Source: Acidobacteriota bacterium (GTDB lineage: Bacteria > Pseudomonadota > Alphaproteobacteria > Caulobacterales > Hyphomonadaceae). From it: a stretch of 64,000 nucleotides of DNA. The stretch lies in assembly GCA_016712445.1 (NCBI GenBank), contig JADJRB010000002.1, positions 434,001 to 498,000 on the forward strand, written 5' to 3'. A program made the position numbers and the translations under genes. This document shows positions 18,407-28,242 of this stretch, one piece after another (position 1 is the stretch's first letter; every line of letters starts with the position of its first letter). The notes under the pieces are model-generated. The model was not told where the DNA came from and did not search any database. It was given only the letters and a program-made list of their open reading frames with translations.

Positions 18407-20316
18407 GGAGTTTCCGAAATGGTCCGCTTGTAGGTGTCGAGCGCGCCCTGATTGATGCGCAGCTTGGTTGATGCAGCAATTTCAGCCTGCAACGCCTGAA
18501 CGAGATCTTGCCCCAGCGCATTCGAAGTTGCAGCTGTCAGCTCGGTTCCGATTCCGGCCATTGCCGACTCGCTGGGCGGCTCGACGCTGGTCACTTTCAG
18601 GATCACGAACTGGTTGGCAGTCGCCGTCGGCAGGCTGACGACCTTGCCTTGCGCGGTGCTGAACATCGCCTGCTGAATCGGGCCTGGAATACCGGCCTGG
18701 CTGGCGCTCGACCGGGTGACAGACTGCGGAAGGCTCTCAATGGTGGCACCGGCTGCTGCAGCCGCCTGCTCGAACGTTTCGGAGTTGGCGCCAATGCGGT
18801 CCACGAGGCCGTTGACGGCTTCCTGCGCAGCACTGTTGCGGCGCTCGGCAATCAGTACACTGCGGACGTCGTCTGCGATATCCTCGAAGGCCGGCGTAGA
18901 CGGCGGAATGATTTCGCGCGTCACGGCGATCATGATCGCGTTCGGCGTATCGAAACGGCTCGTAACTTCGCCCGGCGCAAGGCGGAACGCCTGCGCGACC
19001 GCATCGCTCGCTTCATTCAGCGCGCCAAATTGCATGCCGCGATCGGTAACACCGCGCGCATCCACGGGTGCAAAGCTGAAAACCGGGACTTTGAGTTCAG
19101 CAGAGATCTGTTCGAGATCGTAGCCCGCGGCCAGCACTTCATCGAGGCGGTCCATTTTTTCTGCGAACACAATCTGCGCGCGCTCGCCGGCGAGTTCGTC
19201 GCGGATGATGTCGGCGACCTCCTCAAGCGGCTTTACCGGACCAGGCTGGACCGAAATCAGCCGCGCGACCATCCAGCGGCCATTCACTTCGCGGGGGCCG
19301 AACATTGCGCCGCTCTGCTTGCCGGCACCGAACATCGCGTCGCGCAACGCCGGATCCGAGACATCGGCCGCACGGGCCGTCTTCAGGACGTTCGAGACCG
19401 CGCCGCCTACGGCATTCGGATCGCCGCCACCCGCCAGTACGCCAAACGCATTGCGGGCGGCATCGCGGTTGTCGAACAGAAGCTCGGCATATGTGCGCTG
19501 GTCTGGATCAGAGAAACGTTCGGACTTGGTCGCCTCGTAGATCGTGGCGATCTCCTGATCGGTCACTTCCACTTCACCCAGGAAGTCCTCTGCCGACATG
19601 CGGAGCAGGTCCAGCCCGCGTCGCTCCGGCTGCTTCAGTTGCTCGAGGTTGGTGTCATAGTAAGCCTTCACTTCTTCAGGCGTTGGCGCAATTTCAGGCG
19701 TTCCTTTAAGGGCATCGAAGAAGAACCAGGACACGTTGCGTGTCTCGCCGAAATACAGCGTCTGGACGCCAGTAAGAACTTGCGGCGCGACAACGGCCGC
19801 GGTGGCTGCTTCCTGCATCGACTGGATCGTCAGGTCGTCGGCAATCTGTTCCTCGAACTCATGCAGCGTAAACCCGAGCTGACTCAGGCGTTGGCGCAGC
19901 AAAGTTGCGTCCAGCTCGCCGGTCAGGGGGTTTTGGAAGGCTTCTATGGATTTGGTTTGAGCGAGCACCGCATCCGTCGAGGGTGCGAGACCGAGGCCTG
20001 CGCCGTAGCCCAGCATCGTGATCCGCGCGGTCTCGGACTGGAAGATCTGGTCGATCATCCCGTTCTCCAGCGCTTCGCTCTTGGTGATAGGCTTTTCAGA
20101 CGTCGCATTCATGTTCCGCGGCACGGACTCGACACGGCGATCGAGGTCCGACGGGTCGAATCCGCGGGTGCCTGCCTGGGCGACGTTGGCGCCGAGGCCG
20201 CCGCGAATGACGTCCACCGCCGAGTTGACGCCGAAAAAGGCCATGCCGACGATGATGACCATCAGCACGAGCTTGCCGAAGACCGAATTGGTCAGCCGTT
20301 TCATCAAGGCGAGCAT
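18403..20316 (-). CDS. ppiD: PpiD-like peptidyl-prolyl isomerase / SurA N-terminal domain protein
   Basis: Membrane-anchored periplasmic folding factor near the Sec translocon. It has 637 residues. A short cytoplasmic start (MLALMKRLTNSVFGK) precedes one membrane segment at about residues 16-34 (LVLMVIIVGMAFFGVNSAV), then a SurA_N-like helical domain and a parvulin-type region (RTYAELLFDNRDAARNAF near residue 270; VNGRWMVARLISVQPGPV near residue 345). An ATG four codons inside (20304) is an alternative start. It heads the trp operon, a recurrent alphaproteobacterial arrangement, and is divergent from tpiA. Confidence 0.88.
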   Translation of the reverse strand: MLALMKRLTNSVFGKLVLMVIIVGMAFFGVNSAVDVIRGGLGANVAQAGTRGFDPSDLDRRVESVPRNMNATSEKPITKSEALENGMIDQIFQSETARITMLGYGAGLGLAPSTDAVLAQTKSIEAFQNPLTGELDATLLRQRLSQLGFTLHEFEEQIADDLTIQSMQEAATAAVVAPQVLTGVQTLYFGETRNVSWFFFDALKGTPEIAPTPEEVKAYYDTNLEQLKQPERRGLDLLRMSAEDFLGEVEVTDQEIATIYEATKSERFSDPDQRTYAELLFDNRDAARNAFGVLAGGGDPNAVGGAVSNVLKTARAADVSDPALRDAMFGAGKQSGAMFGPREVNGRWMVARLISVQPGPVKPLEEVADIIRDELAGERAQIVFAEKMDRLDEVLAAGYDLEQISAELKVPVFSFAPVDARGVTDRGMQFGALNEASDAVAQAFRLAPGEVTSRFDTPNAIMIAVTREIIPPSTPAFEDIADDVRSVLIAERRNSAAQEAVNGLVDRIGANSETFEQAAAAAGATIESLPQSVTRSSASQAGIPGPIQQAMFSTAQGKVVSLPTATANQFVILKVTSVEPPSESAMAGIGTELTAATSNALGQDLVQALQAEIAASTKLRINQGALDTYKRTISETP

Positions 20317-20403
20317 GGTAGGCGTCTCTTTGGAATGGGTTTGCCGGTTGGCTCACAGCTTGCTAGGCGACGGGCCGGTTACTTGCAAGATAGGGAACGC
20401 GGC

Positions 20404-21162
20404 ATGAACCGTAAGCTGATCGCCGGAAACTGGAAGATGAACGGCCTGCGCGCCGACCTGCAGACTCTGCAGGCGGTTATCGATGGCCTGGGTTCCGTCG
20501 AACCCGCGCCGGAGGTCCTGCTCTGCGTTCCGGCGACCCTCCTCGCCCAGTCTGCCGCATTGGCGGAGGGATCAGCGCTCCATATTGGCGGCCAGACCTG
20601 CCAGGCGGCCGAAAAAGGTGCCTTCACGGGCGACATTTCGGCTCCCATGCTCCTGGATGCTGGCGCCCGCTACGTGATTGTGGGCCATTCCGAGCGTCGC
20701 ACGATGCACGGCGAAACGGATGCAATTGTCGCAGGCCAGGCCGCCGCCGCCCAGAAATCGGGCCTCGTTCCAATCATTTGCGTTGGAGAAACGCTGGAGC
20801 AACGCGAATCTGGCGCGACGTTAACCGTCATCGATCACCAACTGCACGGCTCGTTGCATGGCGTGCATCTCGAGCCGGCATTCGTCATCGCCTACGAGCC
20901 GCTCTGGGCCATCGGGACTGGTAAAGTGGCCACTGCGGCCCAAATCACCGAAGTCCACGATTTCATTCGCCAGTTCTGCCTCGCGCGGTTCGGTCATGAA
21001 GGGCAGGGGGTGCGTATTCTGTATGGTGGCAGCCTGAACGCCGCAAACGCTGCAGAAATACTGAACATTTCCAACGTCGACGGCGGCCTGATCGGCGGCG
21101 CAAGCTTGAAGGCGGCGGACTTCCTGTCCATCTACAAGACGGCGCTATCCCTCCACGGGTGA
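20404..21162 (+). CDS. tpiA: Triosephosphate isomerase
   Basis: Interconverts dihydroxyacetone phosphate and glyceraldehyde 3-phosphate. It has 252 residues from ATG 20404, beginning MNRKLIAGNWKMNG with the N/K catalytic pair. The electrophilic His is in VIVGHSERRTMHGE, the catalytic Glu in AYEPLWAIGTGKVAT, and the phosphate loop in ILYGGSLNAANAAEIL. The frame extends far upstream through ppiD antisense, but the conserved N-terminus fixes the start. Confidence 0.97.
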   Translation: MNRKLIAGNWKMNGLRADLQTLQAVIDGLGSVEPAPEVLLCVPATLLAQSAALAEGSALHIGGQTCQAAEKGAFTGDISAPMLLDAGARYVIVGHSERRTMHGETDAIVAGQAAAAQKSGLVPIICVGETLEQRESGATLTVIDHQLHGSLHGVHLEPAFVIAYEPLWAIGTGKVATAAQITEVHDFIRQFCLARFGHEGQGVRILYGGSLNAANAAEILNISNVDGGLIGGASLKAADFLSIYKTALSLHG

Positions 21163-21235
21163 TGCCTGCCGCTTGGCGAATGCGCATAAGCGGGATAAGC
21201 GAGCGCGAAATTCGAAAGTAGCCGGGCCAAGATCC

Positions 21236-21706
21236 ATGCAGAACGTCATTCTCGTCATCCATATTCTCGCCTGTCTGGCGATGATCGGGCTCGTGCTGGT
21301 CCAGAAATCGGAAGGCGGCGGGCTTGGTATCGGCGGTGGCGGGGCAAACTCGCTGATGTCCGGGCGCGGTGCGGCCGGTGCGATCGTGCGCACGACCATC
21401 ATCATTGGCGGCATTTTCTTCGCAACCAGCCTGGCGCTGACCTCAATTGCCAACCGGACGAACCCCAACCGTTCCGGCATCGAGCGGGCCTTGCAAGAGT
21501 CTTCCCCGGCCACCACGCCGGAATCACCGACTGACCTGTTTGACCCCAGCGTCTCGCTGTTGGGCGACGAACCGGCGGCCCCGGCAACCACGCCTGATGC
21601 GGCCCCGGAGACAGGTTTGGTCGACCCCACCGTGACCGAGCCTGCGACCACAGAACCTGAGACGACTGAAGCGCAGCCCGCGCCGGCCGAGACCATTCCC
21701 CAGTAA
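21236..21706 (+). CDS. secG: Preprotein translocase subunit SecG
   Basis: Small accessory subunit of SecYEG. It has 156 residues from ATG 21236: two membrane helices (VILVIHILACLAMIGLVLV and the IVRTTIIIGGIFFATSLALT region) around the glycine-rich cytoplasmic loop GGGLGIGGGGANSLMSGRG. A long Pro/Ala/Thr/Glu-rich tail after residue 90 is common in alphaproteobacterial SecG. The tpiA-secG-pyrG order supports the call. Confidence 0.93.
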   Translation: MQNVILVIHILACLAMIGLVLVQKSEGGGLGIGGGGANSLMSGRGAAGAIVRTTIIIGGIFFATSLALTSIANRTNPNRSGIERALQESSPATTPESPTDLFDPSVSLLGDEPAAPATTPDAAPETGLVDPTVTEPATTEPETTEAQPAPAETIPQ

Positions 21707-21769
21707 TTTTGGCCAAATCACCCCGCCGCGGGAAGCCGCAGCCGCGAATCGTTGCAAGAGTGTGATCCC

Positions 21770-23407
21770 ATGATCCGCTATATTTTCATTACGGGCGGCG
21801 TGGTGTCTTCCCTCGGCAAGGGGATTGCTTCCGCCGCGCTCGGCGCTTTGCTGCAGGCGCGCGGCTACAAGGTTCGCCTGCGAAAGCTTGACCCCTACCT
21901 CAACGTCGATCCCGGCACGATGAGTCCGCGCCAGCACGGCGAGGTCTACGTCACCGATGACGGCGCCGAGACCGACCTGGATCTCGGCCACTATGAACGC
22001 TTCACCGGCGTGTCCGCGCGTCAGTCGGACAACATCACCACGGGCCGGATCTACAGCCGGATCATCGAGAAAGAGCGCCGCGGCGACTATCTCGGCGCCA
22101 CGATCCAGGTGATCCCGCACGTGACCAACGAAATCAAGGATTTCGTCCTCTCCGATCCGGGGGAGGGGGTCGAGTTCGTCCTTTGCGAGATTGGCGGGAC
22201 AGTCGGCGACATTGAAGGCCTGCCCTTCTTCGAAGCGATCCGCCAGCTCGGCCAGGAACTCGGACCGGAGCGCGCCTGCTTTATCCACCTGACCCTGCTG
22301 CCCTACATCCCGGCAGCCGGCGAAATGAAGACCAAGCCGACGCAGCACTCCGTGAAAGAGCTGCGCTCCATCGGTATCCAGCCGCAGATCCTGCTCTGCC
22401 GCTGTGATCGTCCGATCCCGGAAAACGAAAAAGGCAAGATTGCCAGCTTCTGCAACGTACGCCCGTCTTCTGTCATCGAAGCGCGCGATGTCGGCCACAT
22501 CTATGACGTGCCGGCAGCCTACCATGCCGAAGGCCTCGACAAGGAAGTGCTCCGCCATTTCCGGATCGAAAATGCGCCCGAACCCGATCTCACAGGTTGG
22601 GAACGCATTGCGCAGACGATCCATAATCCCGACGGCGAAGTCTGCATTGGCCTCGTCGGCAAGTACACGGACGTTCCGGACGCCTACAAATCCGTGGCTG
22701 AAGCCCTCAGCCATGGCGGCGTTGCAAACAACGTGAAAGTCTCCGTTCGTCTGATCAATTCTGAAGAGTTCGACGACGACGCCCGCCCGCTCGACATCCT
22801 TGAGGGCGTACATGGCATCATCCTGCCGGGCGGATTCGGCGAGCGCGGTGCCCATGGCAAGATCCGCGCTTCCCGCTTCGCCCGCGAACGCAAGGTTCCC
22901 TGCTTCGGCATCTGTTACGGCATGCAGATGTCGGTGATCGAAGTTGCGCGCAATCTGGCCGGTTTCGCGGAAGCCAACACGACCGAGAATGACCGCAAGA
23001 CTCCGCATCCGCTCGTCGGGCTCATGGAAGAGTGGACCAAGGGCAACGAAAAGGTCACGCGCGACGAGAACACCGACAAGGGCGGCACGATGCGCCTCGG
23101 CGCCTATCCTGCGCGGCTCAAGTCCGGCAGCCGGGTCGAGGCAGTTTACGGCGCCAGCGATATTTCAGAGCGCCACCGCCACCGGTACGAAGTCAACGCC
23201 AGCTACATTCCGGAACTTGAAAAACACGGCGTCGTGTTCTCGGGTTTGTCGCCCGATGGAACCCTGCCCGAGATTTTTGAAATTCCCGACCACCCGTGGT
23301 TCATCGGCGTCCAGTTCCACCCGGAACTCAAGTCACGCCCGTTCGAGCCGCACCCACTCTTCGCGAGCTTCATCGGCGCGGCCGTCAAGCAGAGCCGTCT
23401 CGTCTGA
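21770..23407 (+). CDS. pyrG: CTP synthase
   Basis: Makes CTP from UTP with glutamine. It has 545 residues from ATG 21770 (MIRYIFITGGVVSSLGKGI). The N-terminal synthetase domain holds the P-loop-like VVSSLGKG, and the C-terminal class I GATase holds CFGICYGMQMSV (nucleophile Cys) and FIGVQFHPELKSRP (His/Glu). In many relatives kdsA and eno follow; here the convergent cfa stop lies three bases beyond. Confidence 0.97.
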   Translation: MIRYIFITGGVVSSLGKGIASAALGALLQARGYKVRLRKLDPYLNVDPGTMSPRQHGEVYVTDDGAETDLDLGHYERFTGVSARQSDNITTGRIYSRIIEKERRGDYLGATIQVIPHVTNEIKDFVLSDPGEGVEFVLCEIGGTVGDIEGLPFFEAIRQLGQELGPERACFIHLTLLPYIPAAGEMKTKPTQHSVKELRSIGIQPQILLCRCDRPIPENEKGKIASFCNVRPSSVIEARDVGHIYDVPAAYHAEGLDKEVLRHFRIENAPEPDLTGWERIAQTIHNPDGEVCIGLVGKYTDVPDAYKSVAEALSHGGVANNVKVSVRLINSEEFDDDARPLDILEGVHGIILPGGFGERGAHGKIRASRFARERKVPCFGICYGMQMSVIEVARNLAGFAEANTTENDRKTPHPLVGLMEEWTKGNEKVTRDENTDKGGTMRLGAYPARLKSGSRVEAVYGASDISERHRHRYEVNASYIPELEKHGVVFSGLSPDGTLPEIFEIPDHPWFIGVQFHPELKSRPFEPHPLFASFIGAAVKQSRLV

Positions 23408-23410
23408 GTT

Positions 23411-24637
23411 TCAGGCCTTCGAGACCTGGAACTGCCCGACATTGATCCGGCCATCGCTGAAGCCAGCCTCGCAATAGCTGAGATAGAAATTCCAGAGGCG
23501 GCGGAACTGTTCGTCAAAGCCGAGTTCGCGGATTTCATCCCAGCGGCCATTGAAGGCCTTGGCCCATTCCCGGCAGGTGCGGGCATAATCGTGTCCGAAA
23601 TACGCGACCCCGTCATGGCGCAGCCCGGCGCTCGCAAACTGCTCCTTCAGCACCTTCTCACTGATCAGCATGCCGCCGGGAAAAATGTGCTGCTGGATAA
23701 AATCGACGCGCCTGCGATAGGTCGGAAACAGGTCGTCATCGATGGTGATGATCTGAAGGGCGGCCCGGGCGCCATCCTTCAGTGAACTGAACACCTTGCC
23801 GAAATAGCTCGGCCAGTAAGGCTCGCCGACTGCTTCGAACATCTCGATCGACGCAACCCCGTCATATGTGCCGGAGTGATCGCGATAATCCTCAAGCCTG
23901 ATTTCAACCCGCTCAACCAGTCCCTGCTTCTGGATACGCGCTTCGGCATAGTCTTTCTGCGCAGGCGAAATGGTCAGGCAGGTGACCTTGCTGCCGCGGT
24001 GCTTGGCGGCGTGCTCGGCAAAGCCGCCCCAGCCGCATCCGATTTCGAGCAGGCTCGAACTCGGGCCCGCATGGAGTCGCTCGCAGATCTGTTCATACTT
24101 GCGGGCCTGGCCCTGCTCGAGCGACTGGTTGGGGCTCTCGAACCAGGCGGACGAATAGGTCATGCTCGGGTCGAGCCATTTCTCGTAGAACGCGTTTCCG
24201 AGATCATAGTGCGCCATGATGTTCTTCCGCGCGCCCGCCTTTGAGTTTCGCCGGCTGAGGACGTGGCGCACCATGTTCATCGAGCGGACAAGTATGTTTC
24301 CCCGTGAAAGCTTCGATGCTGCATCGAAATTGGCGGAGAAGAACCGCAACACAGCCGTCAGGTCCGGCGTCGACCAGTCACCATCCATGTAGGATTCGGC
24401 GAAGGCTACGTCGCCTCCCGCCAGCGCCCGGTTGATAAAGCGGTAGTTATGTATCTGGATAAGCGCTTCCGGGCCGGTCTCAGCATTGCGGAACGTGAGG
24501 CGGCGCCCATCCGGCAACACGAATGTCAGCTGTCCCTTGCGCGTGCGCAGGATAACCAAGCCGGCAATCCGGAAGCTTGCCGGTACTCCTTTCAGCTGTC
24601 GGACGGCTTGCGCGGTAGCGAGAATATCATCGTTCAT
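23411..24637 (-). CDS. cfa: Cyclopropane-fatty-acyl-phospholipid synthase family methyltransferase
   Basis: SAM-dependent methyltransferase that acts on unsaturated acyl chains of phospholipids. It has 408 residues. SAM motif I is LLEIGCGWGGFAEHAA near residue 198, preceded by the family hallmark ALAGGDVAFAESYMDGDW near residue 70 and MAHYDLGNAFYEKWLDPSMTYS in the middle (a longer signature, described here in part). It is the last gene of a four-gene operon behind DUF1365, with a 4-base overlap. It may make cyclopropane fatty acid or be a UfaM-like methylase of furan fatty acid synthesis; sequence alone does not decide. Confidence 0.9.
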   Translation of the reverse strand: MNDDILATAQAVRQLKGVPASFRIAGLVILRTRKGQLTFVLPDGRRLTFRNAETGPEALIQIHNYRFINRALAGGDVAFAESYMDGDWSTPDLTAVLRFFSANFDAASKLSRGNILVRSMNMVRHVLSRRNSKAGARKNIMAHYDLGNAFYEKWLDPSMTYSSAWFESPNQSLEQGQARKYEQICERLHAGPSSSLLEIGCGWGGFAEHAAKHRGSKVTCLTISPAQKDYAEARIQKQGLVERVEIRLEDYRDHSGTYDGVASIEMFEAVGEPYWPSYFGKVFSSLKDGARAALQIITIDDDLFPTYRRRVDFIQQHIFPGGMLISEKVLKEQFASAGLRHDGVAYFGHDYARTCREWAKAFNGRWDEIRELGFDEQFRRLWNFYLSYCEAGFSDGRINVGQFQVSKA

Positions 24638-25440
24638 TTCGCAGTTTCCGGTTCGGGAGAGGATTGAAGGGCAGCTTGTGCAACGCTTGCGGACGTCTCA
24701 GGTGCAGGCGGCTTCGAATGATAGCGCGCGCCGCGCATCCAGAGCAGCAGCGCCTGCCAATGGATTCCTATCGTAACGCCGAGCGTCGAGAGTGGGTTGC
24801 GAAGCGCCAGCGCCATGAGTGTTCCGGAAGTTGCGTCCCGTTTACGCGCCTTGATGTTCGCCAGATGTGTCCGTTCACCATCTTTCAGGTTCTCGACCAC
24901 GATATCCAGCGTTTCGGCAGGCTCCCTCAGCGTGAAACGGTACTGACCGCTGACGTCGAAGAAGGGAGACACGTGGAATGCCTTGTCAGCCGAATGCACG
25001 GCGCGCGGACCATCGACTGCCGCCACATAGCAATGCCGTTCGCCAAAAGTGTTGCGAACTTCGTATATTATGCCGGCCAACCGTCCGCCTGCGTCATATC
25101 CGTACCACAATGAAAGCGGCGCGAACTTGTAGAAGAAGTGCCGCGGAAAGGTCACCAACCGGATCGCGCCGGCACCGAGCCGCACGCCCGCTTCGGCAAA
25201 CAATGCCTCGGCCCAGTTGCGGAGGCTCACCTTGCGACTCGGTCCGCCGTGGTCCTTTTCATAAAATGAGAACAGGCCAGGACGATTTATCGTGAACAAG
25301 TGCGACATCCGCCCGGCTTCATCCAGCCGGTCGATATCCACATCGATCAGGGCGAGCTGGTAACGGAACGCCCGTTCGAACGGGAAGAACCTCTTGTGCA
25401 GCGTTTGCCCCGACCACAGCCTCAGCGGGGGTGCTGTCAC
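24634..25440 (-). CDS. DUF1365 family protein
   Basis: Family of unknown biochemical function that almost always sits between a FAD-dependent amine-oxidase-like protein and a CFA synthase-like methyltransferase, as it does here. It has 268 residues from a GTG start overlapping the upstream stop (GTGA). Conserved segments are RFFPFERAFRYQLALIDVD near residue 16, FYKFAPLSLWYGYD near residue 105 and ADKAFHVSPFFDVSGQYRF near residue 152. No membrane segment or signal peptide is evident apart from a hydrophobic C-terminal stretch near residue 225 (PLSTLGVTIGIHWQALLLW). Confidence 0.85.
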   Translation of the reverse strand: MTAPPLRLWSGQTLHKRFFPFERAFRYQLALIDVDIDRLDEAGRMSHLFTINRPGLFSFYEKDHGGPSRKVSLRNWAEALFAEAGVRLGAGAIRLVTFPRHFFYKFAPLSLWYGYDAGGRLAGIIYEVRNTFGERHCYVAAVDGPRAVHSADKAFHVSPFFDVSGQYRFTLREPAETLDIVVENLKDGERTHLANIKARKRDATSGTLMALALRNPLSTLGVTIGIHWQALLLWMRGARYHSKPPAPETSASVAQAALQSSPEPETAK

Positions 25441-26753
25441 GCTGATACCTCGGCCTTTGCTTCCGAAATATCAGTGTTGCGCTCCGGCGAGAGGATGTCC
25501 ACGCCTTTCGCCTCCCAGGGCACTCGCCCTCCAAGTGACAAGGCCGGCGAAAGACCCGACTTGAGGCCATCCTCATGAAACCCGCGCCCCATCCAGGCGC
25601 CTGCAAACCAAAGGCCGTTGCGCCCCTGGAGGCGCTTGACCATTCGCACCGCTGCTTCGGCGGCCGCATCGAACTGAGGATGGTCGAACGAATAAGTGCG
25701 GAAGGTGAGGTCGGGGGCAGGGGGCGCTTCAGGGTTGAGCGTGATGAAGACCGGACGTTTCGGGTCCAGCGCCTGCAGCTTGTTCATCCAGTAGGTCAGG
25801 CAAATGTCGCCGTTCGACTGTTTCAGCACGTTCCAGCTGGCCCAGGCGGCTTTCCGTGCGGGCATCAGCGAGGCGTCCCGGTGCAGATAAATTGTATTCG
25901 GCCGGTACCGGATGGAGCGCAGATAGAAAGCCCGATCGTCGAAATCCTGTTGGACCAGCTGCAGCGCTTCGTTCGAATGGCACGCCAGGATCACGTCGTC
26001 AAAAATCTCGGTCGAGCCATCTGCGAGCTCCACACCCACTCGGCTGCCGAACGGGTAGACGCGCGTCACGGACGTCTGCGCACGCACACGTGGTCCGAGC
26101 TGTTCGGCAACCTTGGCGACGTAGTTGCGGCTTCCGCCTGCCACCGTGCGCCACTTCGGCCGCTCCTTGTGCATCAGCCGGTGATTGTCGAAAAACTGGA
26201 AGAAGCTCTGGGCCGGGTAATCCAGCATGCACGCCTCAGGCGATGACCAGATCGCGGCGCCCATCGGCAGGATATAGTTTGCCCGGAAATCCGTGTCGAA
26301 CCCGTGCCGATCGAGCCATCCGCCAAGCGTCGCATCTTCAATCCGGCCGCAGGCAAGATCTTCGCGGGCGATGTCATTGAACTTGAGGATGGTCTGCCAG
26401 AAGCGGTGGAAGCGCGGGCTGAGCAGGTTGCGCTTCTGCGCGAAGATACCGCCAGCTGTCGACGCCCAGCACCACCCGTTCGGATCGTCGACTGCGAAGC
26501 TCATGTCCGATGCCGCCGTCTCCACCCCCAGCGCATCGAAGAAGCCGATCAGGTTCGGATAATTCAGCCCGTTATAGACGATGAATCCGAGGTCGACATG
26601 CGTCTCGATACCGTCATAGTCAAACGTGTGCGTGCAAGCATGCCCGCCGAGGCGGTGATCCTTCTCGAACAGCGTCACGTCTGCCGTGTCTTTCAGTGCC
26701 CAGGCTGCACCAAGGCCCGAGATGCCGGAACCTACGACTGCGATTCTAGTCAT
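25437..26753 (-). CDS. FAD/NAD(P)-binding oxidoreductase (amine-oxidase-like flavoprotein)
   Basis: The 438-residue flavoprotein starts MTRIAVVGSGISGLGAAWAL, a Rossmann GxGxxG dinucleotide fold, followed by FEKDHRLGGHACTHTF (second flavin contact). The C-terminal region WFAGAWMGRGFHEDGLKSGL closes the FAD site. The family is annotated as amine oxidase, but members in DUF1365-cfa operons are thought to act on lipid acyl chains; a UfaD-like desaturase role is possible and unproven here. Four-base overlaps join it to phr and DUF1365. Confidence 0.85.
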   Translation of the reverse strand: MTRIAVVGSGISGLGAAWALKDTADVTLFEKDHRLGGHACTHTFDYDGIETHVDLGFIVYNGLNYPNLIGFFDALGVETAASDMSFAVDDPNGWCWASTAGGIFAQKRNLLSPRFHRFWQTILKFNDIAREDLACGRIEDATLGGWLDRHGFDTDFRANYILPMGAAIWSSPEACMLDYPAQSFFQFFDNHRLMHKERPKWRTVAGGSRNYVAKVAEQLGPRVRAQTSVTRVYPFGSRVGVELADGSTEIFDDVILACHSNEALQLVQQDFDDRAFYLRSIRYRPNTIYLHRDASLMPARKAAWASWNVLKQSNGDICLTYWMNKLQALDPKRPVFITLNPEAPPAPDLTFRTYSFDHPQFDAAAEAAVRMVKRLQGRNGLWFAGAWMGRGFHEDGLKSGLSPALSLGGRVPWEAKGVDILSPERNTDISEAKAEVSA

Positions 26754-28207
26754 TCGGCGCCCTGCTCCTGTCTGGTCTGCTTGTAGGCATCGAGGGCGCG
26801 CTCGCGGGCGGCGCTGTGATCGACGATGGGTTTCGGATAGGTCTTGCCGAGTTCAATGCCGGCATCAGCGAGCACGTTTCCGGGTGCTTCGAACGGTGCA
26901 TGCAGGAACTTGTCCGGCAACCGCGACAGCTCCGGACACCACTTGCGGACATAGCCGCCCGAGACATCAAACTTGCTGCCTTGCGATATCGGATTGAACA
27001 CACGGAAATACGGGGCAGCATCGGCGCCGCTTCCGGCGGTCCACTGCCAGCTGGCTGCGTTTGCCGCGGGGTCCGCATCGACGAGCGTATCCCAGAACCA
27101 CTCTTCACCGGCCTGCCAGGGCAACAAGAGGTGCTTGCAGAGGAAAGATGCGGTAATCATCCGCACACGGTTGTGCATCCACCCCGTGTGCCACAATTCG
27201 CGCATGCCGGCATCGACCATCGGATAACCCGTCTGGCCGCGCGCCCATGCCGTGAGCGCATTCTTGTCCTGGCGCCAGGGCATCTGGTCGAAACTCGGAT
27301 TGTAGTTCGCTCGCGCAAGGTCGGGATTGAAATGCAGCAACACGTGGCTGAACTCTCGCCAGGCAATCTCCGACAGGAACACCATGGCATTGCGCTCGTC
27401 ATATCGGCCAGCGTCGATGCCGTCTTTGACCGCGCGCCAGATTTGCGCCGGACCGATTTCGCCAAACCGAAGGTGAGGTGAAAGCCGCGAAGTGGAGCGC
27501 GCCTCGTCCGGCCGGTTGCGGTTTTCCGCATACTGATTGATCGGCCCGTCGAGGAATTCTTCCAGTCGCGCACGCGCGCCGCCTTCGCCCGGCGTCCACA
27601 TGTCGCCGAGACCAGCCGACCAGTCCGGCCCAGTTGGATGCCACCCCCAGCCGGAGAGCGCTTCGCTGTCCGCCTTGATGTTTTTCAGCCTCGAGGGCGC
27701 CGGGAGGGCAGGGGCCGGCGCATAGGCCGCCTGCAATGCGCGCCAGAATGGCGTGAAGACGCGGTACCAACCGCCCGCCCCGGTTTTCAACTCCCACGGT
27801 TCCATCAAGAGCCGCGCGTTGAAACTTTCTGCTCGCAGTCCGGCATCCCTGAGCGAAACCTTGATCGCTGCGTCCTGCGAGCGTTCCGGCTCCCCGTAAC
27901 GGCGGTTCCAGAATACGACCTGCGCGCCGGTTTCCTTGACAAGCGCCGGCAGCACCTCCCCCGCTTTCCCGGTTCGCAGCACCAGCTGCCCGCCAATTGC
28001 CTCGAGCGAGTCCGAAAACGCCCGGAGGCTCTTGTCCAGCCACCAAAGCGACGCCCCACCCAGCGGACGGGCGCCTTCGAGGCCAGCTTCGCGCACATAG
28101 ACGCACACAACCGGCCCGCCCAGCTCAATAGCTGCCGCAAGCGCACGATTGTCGGCAAGTCTCAGATCTTCACGGAACCAGACGATTGCAGGTGGGGAAA
28201 CGGGCAT
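26750..28207 (-). CDS. phr: Deoxyribodipyrimidine photolyase
   Basis: Light-driven repair of cyclobutane pyrimidine dimers. It has 485 residues. The N-terminal antenna-binding alpha/beta domain starts APPAIVWFREDLRLADN-like (IVWFREDLRLADNRAL). The C-terminal FAD domain shows RLSPHLRFGEIGPAQIWRAV near residue 243, WTRGQTGYPMVDAGMRELW-like text (AWARGQTGYPMVDAGMREL) and WMHNRVRMITASFLCKHLL. It is the first gene of a four-gene overlapping operon. An ECF-like promoter candidate lies just upstream. Confidence 0.94.
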   Translation of the reverse strand: MPVSPPAIVWFREDLRLADNRALAAAIELGGPVVCVYVREAGLEGARPLGGASLWWLDKSLRAFSDSLEAIGGQLVLRTGKAGEVLPALVKETGAQVVFWNRRYGEPERSQDAAIKVSLRDAGLRAESFNARLLMEPWELKTGAGGWYRVFTPFWRALQAAYAPAPALPAPSRLKNIKADSEALSGWGWHPTGPDWSAGLGDMWTPGEGGARARLEEFLDGPINQYAENRNRPDEARSTSRLSPHLRFGEIGPAQIWRAVKDGIDAGRYDERNAMVFLSEIAWREFSHVLLHFNPDLARANYNPSFDQMPWRQDKNALTAWARGQTGYPMVDAGMRELWHTGWMHNRVRMITASFLCKHLLLPWQAGEEWFWDTLVDADPAANAASWQWTAGSGADAAPYFRVFNPISQGSKFDVSGGYVRKWCPELSRLPDKFLHAPFEAPGNVLADAGIELGKTYPKPIVDHSAARERALDAYKQTRQEQGAE

Positions 28208-28242
28208 GAACGAAGACGAATCCTGTAGTCTGGTTTGCGTTG

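Noticed and set aside
18508..20403. 632-codon 5' extension in frame with tpiA
   Set aside because: Antisense to ppiD; the conserved TIM N-terminus starts at 20404.
21524..23008. 494-codon minus frame opposite secG/pyrG
   Set aside because: Shadow of pyrG codons, no domain.
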